A DNA stretch of 24,195 bases from Apostichopus californicus (taxonomy: Eukaryota; Echinodermata; Holothuroidea; Aspidochirotida; Stichopodidae), in the NCBI GenBank assembly GCA_020650975.1, contig JAIPMN010009233.1, forward strand, positions 1 to 24,195, written 5' to 3'. Position numbers and translations under genes: made by a program. The first letter of the stretch is position 1. Each line of letters opens with the position of its first letter. A model generated the notes under the pieces. That model worked only from the letters and a program-made list of their open reading frames with translations. It made no database searches and was not told the DNA's origin. Positions 11,701-20,700 of this stretch are shown here, piece by piece.

Positions 11701-14700
11701 GTCTAGATTTTGGAAGCACTTGCATTTTGATTGCATGTGGCAACGATTGTGAAATTTGCACATGTTGTATAGACTGTCTGATCTACTGCACAGCCTGCAA
11801 CACTGTGCAGTATTCTGTATGAATTAAACTAAGTCTGTTCATAAAAACACTTGAGGCAAGAGCTTAGAGTAATTAACTTTGGTATGTCCACTGTCCAGCC
11901 AAAAAAATGTCACTCACGTATCAACAAATCTGACACCAATATATGGGTACTGTAGTCTATTCAACCATATATGATACAATATAAACATACATTATAAGTC
12001 ATGTACGCAATGAACATACTGGATTAATGTCCCACCTCCCACAGTCATATAATTTCACTCTACACATCATAAAGTATGTACACTGAACTATACAGTATAT
12101 ATATATATATAAATATATGTTTGCTTCCTGTTGGAACTTTCACCATTACTTTACACACTACATTAAAGCCACAAGCCGATTTGCTTTAATCTTTTCTCCA
12201 TTTTTTCCACTTCTACGAAACACGACCCTGGAAATATATATATCACCAAACATGTTTTTCACTGAAGAAAAAATATGTAAGGTCTGTACTTTTTTTTAAG
12301 TCCCTCCCCCTCTGGAGAGAAAGTTTATTTTGGTGATTAAAAGCCTAGCAATAATACCCCACACTTGACTGCAGTTATGTCAGTTGCTATGACGACGGGG
12401 GAAAATATTAACTATTCCATAAAGCTGTGATCATAGAAACAGGAAAACCACAGCTACCAGAGTTCTTTTTTTAAATTTGGACAATGATGGTGGATATAGG
12501 TATATATGCAGGTTGTAATTTTAGTGGTATTGACATAATTTCCAGGTAATAACCACAGTAACAATAGCAGTGTAAGTAAACACTGCAAGGTACCACAAGT
12601 TGTGACCACCTTGTCTCAAGATTTTAATTTACAAGCTTTATTAATGTTGGAAAAATTCTTCCAGCTTGCAGACATTAGTAATAACTGTAAGCTTGTCCCT
12701 ATGCAATACAATATATTTGCAAGATTTAGTTTAATGTTAAGTGGAAAGCTTGCTATGCACCACAGGAATGGAACTAAAGGCCCCTTCCCCCCCCCCCAAA
12801 AAAAGAGAATTATCTAATTAAAAAAGTCTGCAACATGACTGATATAAGGTCAAGCACATTGTAGTGTACAGTAGGAGCTGTACACTAAACAATACATTAT
12901 AAGCAATTAACAGTGTATTTAATTGTAATTCACAGTTCTCCAAGAAACGCTCTGCATGTTGGTAAATTGTACAAGTAGCCGTACCTTTAATATTTCCATC
13001 AAATGTTTTCATTACAAGGAAAGACAATTCAATAGTTCCATTGAAGGCCTACAGTATTATCTAGGGAAACAGTTACTGTGGCAACAGCTGTTGTCCTCAA
13101 AATCTGTGTGATATTTGGTAATTATATGCGGATATCGAAAATGTTGAAACATTGGATCGAAATTTTTGTGGGGTGAAGGACATTTATTTTGGGGGATTAA
13201 TAACTATCACGTTCTCTAGCAAGGCAGCTTGAATAACAACAAGATACATACAGTACATATTGTTAGTGAGTCACATTCACAATCACTGACACACACATAC
13301 ATAATTAGAGAAAACATTTTGAAATGGAGAAATAAGAGGAATGTGGTGTTGTTAGCTCTAATTTTACAAGCGTACAGTACTTACCTGTTTTTTGGCTTTC
13401 TCTTCAAACTTCTGTAGGATTTTAATGAGATACGGTACCGGTTCGGATGGCAGTGTGTTAACCAGCTTTGACATCAAATCCTGAAAACAAAGATATAAGA
13501 TCATAAATTCAATATTCGATAACGTCCGAGATGACAAAATTTCGCTTCGGACGGACGACCAAATCAGCCGTAGTGGGTGGTCGTCTGGCAGATGACTAAC
13601 TATTTGTCCACATCAAATTCTGGTTACATTGTAACTAAATACGCCAAAAATTTAAAAACGTTAAATATTAGTACCACTCTAAAGATACTGAAATCAAGCG
13701 AAATATCTTTTCTGCTATTTGCTGTCGAACGATTAACAAAAGGTTACTACATAATAATATAATGAGACAAAGATAATAAGACGTGGTTGTCCAAGAACAA
13801 ACAGAAACAATCCTTGCCCCTAAAGGGTAAAGTACAATTACAAGAATGAGGACAAATATAGATACATGCAATAGATACCGATCGGCATATATCTGCCGTG
13901 TATTTGAAGTACAGACAATTTTTAGCATTTACCATAATTGCTAAAAAAAGATGTGATATTTTGCTTGAAAATCCACTTGCTAAAATCAATTTCCACAGAT
14001 ATCATTTTAGTGGTTTGTGTTCTTGAAAATGTCTAGTTCTGACAGAAAATTGCAGTCTTGATAATTTTTTTTTTGGGGGGTTTTGGACGTAGCAACTAGC
14101 AAAATGGACAGTTTGCATTTAGTCAGTAAATTAGTGTGAATTGTGAGGGATTTACAATATGAATGCACCTAGACTTTCGGTAATGAACACATAAATGTAC
14201 ACAAAATTCAACTGTTTGCATGCGTACCTGCCTGCCAACTCTTACAGTACAGTAACTGTTTGACCAGCATGAAAGTCCTGGTTTTGGGCACATACTTATC
14301 CTTTCTCACTGTGGGATCTCCAAATCGCACATGTTAAAAATCTTATCACTCGTAAGTAAAACAGTGTTAAAGCAGACTTTCATTATGTAACTGCTTTGTG
14401 AATATTAATGTCAAAACAATTGAGCTAATTACTTTTATTTTAAATTGTTATTGTTGTTGTTTAGTCAAAATCACCAATTTGGAGTCCAGAATGTGTAATC
14501 TGGAGGGAGTTCTGGTGGTACCCACTACCCAACATTATGAATGTACTGACCCAATGTGGATACAGGTACATCACTGTACCTGCAATGTACAAATAAGTTT
14601 CACCCAGGCACAAATTTTACATGCATGCATGCATGCATCCGTAAATTTGTTAAACTAATACATTCTTGTGTGTGAAAGGCTATAAGCATTACACAGAACA

Positions 14701-17700
14701 TATATTTACACTTAACATGTACACATGTATGTTAAATCATTGTATTTTCTTTTCTTTTCTTTTATTTTTTTTGAGTGATACATATTGATCGATTTCTAAC
14801 AACACATGCTTCAATCCAATACACATTATATACTGAAGCCTACAGTAAAAAAACCTATACACTGCCATATATGTATCCCATACGTACAGTGCACAAGTTA
14901 TAGTACAGTGCAAAGCCATTAACACTACAATTTATACCCCAAGAGACTGATCAGCCCGATACATAATACTATACAGTACTGACATACATGAAGTCTAATG
15001 CACACCAATGTTCATAGCTCTCCTCTTCCCTCTTACTGACAATATATCTGACTACAATTTTATTTCCATTTTTAAATCACTTCAACCTTTAATTTTGCCA
15101 TTACACAAGCGCTTCATCTTCAACCAAGTGAAAGTATTTCAAAACTTCCCAATCATTAAAAGAAAGTCCTTCCCCTTGACTGGTGCCACATTGCAAGTGT
15201 ACTGTACTTACTACTGTGTACATACAGACTCCGTACAAGCAGGATTTTCCAATTACACTTTTGCCTCGCATCAAACAAACAGATGGTTATCGTCATGGCA
15301 ACATAAAAACAAACAATTTGTGTCTCATAGCAATGAAAGCTGTCAAGCATCCAATGTTTGAATATAGCAGGGTTGTTGTGAGGAAGCTAGAGCTGGCAAT
15401 ATGAAGTGGAATAAAGGTCTCCAAACCCAATTTTTTTTTTTCTCTTTTTTTTTTTGGTAGGCAGGACATTACAAGTGCAGTGAGCATGGAACACACCACT
15501 GCTTACACAGCTAAAGGGGGAAAAAATATGTTCAATTGTTATATATACAGAGCTCTACATTTATTCATAACTCGGTCATAAAAAATAGAGGTCTCTAAGT
15601 GTTGGCTGCCATTTCGTTGCCATGGAGAAAACAATTAAATGATAAACAAAACAGTTAATAAAACAAAAGAGTTTTCCCTTTGCACTGTTGCCAGTGACAA
15701 AACACAGCATTTCATTGCAGTTTTAACAATGTACATACTGTATACTGTAGGTAGCAGAGGTGCTGTTGTTGAACCAGTGAATGGAATTTTGAGAAATAAG
15801 TTTTATTGTTTTGTTTGGTTTTTGTTTTGTCATGCTTTCATATTGTTATTGTGTGCAGTGTATTGTACAGCTGAGGGAATGATTAAGTGTTCAAATTTGT
15901 GTCTAAATAGCAGTTTTGAATCAGACTCTGAAAATTGTCTTTATCATGAAACCACGATTGAAGACTTATGGTTACAGAAGCTTTGAATACTCTGGGTCTT
16001 ATCTCTGGAACAAGTTACCAGATCACATTCGAACATCCTATAAACTTTCTACTTTCAAAAGTCTACTTAAGACCCATTTTTTCACTTGTTCTTTTGTAAA
16101 TTAATTTACTTTCTTTGTAAAGCGCCTTGAGCAGTGACTTTTGTTTACTGATTTGGCACTATATTAGTCTCATTTATTATTATATTATTATTATTATGAA
16201 ATGCTATAGTGTCAGATGTAAATTTTATTGATTTTACCAATTTGAAAAGTACAATTTTGCATATCATTCTGCCATGCAATAAGTCTGGTTAACTTATTCT
16301 CTGTAAATTACAGTATTGCTCTGTGATTTGAAACTTGAGTAAGACTTTTGTAGTGTACTTCTGTATGTACAGTACAGGCGTACCCTTATTAGGAAAAATT
16401 TCAGGTTCACTAAGATATAAACCAAAGTTTTATCAATTATCTTAAGTTGTATTATTTTATGCGATTCTGTGAAGTGCTTTGAGATCATTCTTTTGATGTA
16501 AAGCGCTATATAAGGATAAATTATTATTATTATTAATATTTCTAATGTGCAGTCTTTGATGTGATGTACAAAAGAGATGCTGATCGCATTGCTGCACAAA
16601 CAAGGCAAGGTGGGTGGGTGTAAGTCTTTAATGAAGCAGTTTGCTATACAATACTTGAAAAATTATATTGCCTCTGTTTGTGTGTATAATGTACATGTCA
16701 GTACAGTATTAAGATTCAAGTGTGGTTTTATATCAACAAATTCACTTAACTGTATCAATAGAAATACACTTACTAAATCATGACAAATTTGAACAATTAA
16801 AAAAAATTATCATAATAATAGTAACCAGAATGCAAATTTTGCAAAATGCATGGAGATTTTGATGACTCCATTACACTAGAGTTTTGCTTGTTCACCAGAA
16901 ATAGTTCTTATAATATAAATGTCCTGAACCACTATTTTGCTGTACAATTACACTATGGCATGGTAAACACAGGTCAGTCTACTGTGCGTGTCAATACACG
17001 CCTGCACCAAAAGCAATAGGGATCTTGTACGTACTCAATGTGATGCATCCACACACCAAGTATGAGAACTATCCATGATTCCCACCTGGGAGATATCATG
17101 TTAGGTTTCCAGAGTTTCACCTCTGGTGACCTCAAGTGAACTTTGACCTACACCAACAACAACAACAGGGTTCTTGTGCTCAATGTGGCAATCCATGTAT
17201 GAGAAGTATCCATGATTTCTACCATGAGATATCATGTTTAAAAAGTTCAGAGATTGACCGCTGGTGAACCAGATGACCTTTGATCTCCACCTAAAACAAT
17301 TGAGTTCTATTCAATTACATACATCCACATGATGGGTGTGAAGTATCCAGCCTCCCATCTCGAAATACCCTGTTTACAAGGCCAGGTATAAAAAGTACAC
17401 ATGCTTCCTAACTTGAGATATCATGTTTACAAGGTTTTCAGTTTGAACTCTGGTGACCTCAAATGACCTTTGACCTCTATCAGGTCTATCTTGAGATATC
17501 ATGTTGACAAGCTGGGAGTCACACATACTCATTACACACACACACACACAGACCATCATGACTGCATAGGTTTCTCCCATCCTCGAAAATGACAAAGTAA
17601 AAACAAAAGGAAAAAATAGGAAGAAACCAAAACAATGACTGATGTTCTGGGATGAACTTGAGTACAGTACTTAGTCAGTGTTCATATTTTACAGTTAATA

Positions 17701-20700
17701 GCATTTACTTCATTTAAATGCAATATGGTTTATCAAATAACATGTAAAGTAGGGACCTACAGAGCAGACCACTCCTGAAAACCGAGGGAGCAATAACAGG
17801 AGAATAACTGTGTATGATTCAGATTGAGCTGTGCTTAATTTTCTTTTTTTAAAAAAACACCTAAAATATAGTAACTATTTTTCACTTCATCTTCCTCTTC
17901 TAAAGTATTCAAATTATGATTTAGCATCCTTATAATTATATCAAAATCAAAAAATCAAAAATATATTGTCTAAAAGTGTACATTTTGCGAAATAACAAAA
18001 TATTGTCAGTTCTTGCTCTGTTTGGGTTTGATGAGGTATTAAACCGGCATGTACTGTACTGTACTGTACCTGCAAGTTTTATAAAAAACAGTTTTTTGTT
18101 TTGAGGCTGTAAATCCTAAATTACTGACAACGCAGATATCATTCTGTTTATAATATCTATGTACAATAGGTGTACAGTACAGATTTATGTTAGAATCAGT
18201 GTCCATTTCATATATGCATTTTAAAATGCTATCAGTATATACATTGATATACCATTCTAGGTAAGTGTTTGCCTGGCCTTTACGGAATATCCCGTGACTT
18301 CATCGTTCTGCAAAATATACCATATGGCAAGGATGGCACAGGTCTCCCTTTATAAATTATGTATGCACCACCTTGTTAAGGTCCCATCCATATTGGAAAT
18401 CATAAAATGTGACCGGGAAATTTCCGTAAGATTTACTATCCACTACGAAAACGTATGTGTAGACAATTTGTATGGTAGAATGAGAAGGAAGGGCAACGAC
18501 CGGAGGAGCCGGTCGCTGAGGGTGCACAGTGTTAAAAGATTACCAGGGCATACTAGACACGGTAGAATGAGGTGCTAAGGTTGTGAGGAGACAGGTAAGC
18601 GAGGAGCGAAGTAAATATTACAAAATATAGATTGCCAACATATCTGAAATTTAAAAGATCTAAATATACCTGTACAGTATGATACAGTTAAATACCCTAA
18701 TTTGCTATCTAGTGTTCTTGTTTAAAAAAAAAATCCTGTTTTCTTTCCCCTTTGTTTTTGGTTTTTAACTTTTTGGGAATGAAGAACTTTAGCCAGTGAA
18801 ATAGTGCACATGCAGAGTGACGGGCTATCTATGGTTTTATAATACTATTAAATTATAATTTATCAAATTATGTATTTATGTCAAAACTTCACACTATTGT
18901 TCATGCAGTATACTTTAACTGATAGCATACATGATACAAACAAACTGTACTGATTATGACGTTGTTTTAACATGCAGTACATACAGTATGCATGTAGTGT
19001 AAATTTGCCAAAATTTGCCAAATTATGCAATGTACCCTACATCCAAGCACTGTTCTGCCTTTCAACATTCATTAGCCTATTTTGTACAACTATGGAGGAG
19101 ACTAAAGAGCATATTGTACATATATGGAGACTGACTTATTACAGAGAATTAAAGACGTATAACAACATTGCCCATAGTGAATGAATATGTTGAAAACAAA
19201 ACTATAAGTATTGAACAAGACTCAGTGACAGTAGGTTGGCAAGCACTGGGGAAACATTTCAAAACATTTTGTGGAACCCTGAGTCACTGTTTACAGTAGA
19301 GTAGCTTGCACATTAACAACTAAGTGTAGGCACTGTACATGATATACAGTATGGTGTGCCTAGTGTGCCATACGTCCCTACTCTCTGTAGGTACTGTACA
19401 TAATACAGTATATGGTGCGCCTAGTGTGCCAACTACCTTACTATGTGTAGGTACTATACATGATATATGGTGCGCCTAGTGTGCCATACTAAGTTACTAT
19501 GTGTAGGTACTGTACATGATATATGGTGTGCCTAGTGTGCCATACTAAGTTACTATGTGTAGGTACTGTACATGATATATGGTGTGCCTAGTGTGTCATA
19601 CGTCCCTACTCTCTGTAGGTACTGTACATGACATATGGTGTGCCTAGTGTGCCATACTACCTTACTATGTGTAGGTACTGTACTTGATATATGGTGCCCC
19701 TGGTGTGCCATACTACCTTACTCTCTGTAGGTACTGTACATAATATATGGTGCGCCTAGTGTGCCATAATTATACTACCTACTATGTGTAGGTACTGTAC
19801 ATGATATATGGTGTGCCTAGTGTGCCATACTACCTTACTATGTGTAGGTAATGTACATGATATATGGTGCGCCTAGTGTACCATACATCCTGAAATGGAC
19901 ATGATACAGTATGTCAGATTAAATTGACATGTACAGTAAGTTTCTCGTACTCTGACTGGATGAAATCAACATATGTTGAAGAAATCGGCATATGTCGAAT
20001 TAAAATGACATGTTTCGGTTTTTCTTCCACGTTGGATGAACATTGTCACAAGCCAGTTCTGGTGCTAGCTTTGATTGGAAAAGAACTGTCAGTTTAATTA
20101 TACAAATATCGATTTTGTATGTCTATTTAATTTGACATAATATGTCAATTTCTTCTGCACAGTACATATGTCGATTTCATCCAAGTCGAACACAAGAAAG
20201 CAGGAAATAGTTAGATATAATATGTATGTGTACCTGTAACTGGTGTAAGTATTAACCAATCAAATCACGGGAAATTTGGAAAAGCATCAGTCTATTTTTA
20301 GCATGAAAATCTCCTTAATGGGGTGTTGTTAACCCTGTACCTTGTGGTTGATTGTTATGATATATTTATTTTCAAACAAATTCAATGATCTGTAGGAGTA
20401 GGAGAACTTTTGGTTCTTGTCAGAAGAAGTTGTGGTTTTTTGAAAAGAAATAATGAAAGATGTTCATTCAGAAATGTGTTTTGTTATGTTTTCCGTTGAC
20501 CTAGTTGTGAGTGGATACTTGGGGTTTGTTTCTCAAAAAAAAAAAGTTTGCGTCCGCCCGCCCGGAGCAAGCAATCTGAAGAGTTGCGTCCCTGGCCAAA
20601 ACATGCTGGGAGCACTGGTTGATTTGACACGGAATGACCCGGGCTTTTTCTTTATGTGTGAAATTTCAACTTGACTGGTCCTGTATTTTTTATGAATTTG

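Larger units (their letters stand above)
10101..13384 (-). other. Intron 2 of the C8orf34-like gene
   Basis: This 3284-bp intron contains a CATA-type microsatellite (10274-10332), a poly(A) run (10682-10698), the TACTACAG/CAGCTG block (10962-11233), a TA microsatellite (12096-12112), a C-run (12786-12798) and an X-box-like site (13072-13085). Between these, 10340-10680, 11240-12090 and 12110-13070 show nothing I can assign. Confidence 0.7.

Noticed and set aside
15008..15361. 117-codon plus-strand open frame
   Set aside because: No motif, no splice context, and overlapping frames of similar length on both strands point to chance.
19324..19895. CRISPR-like array
   Set aside because: The repeats are contiguous with no unique spacers and the DNA is clearly eukaryotic.
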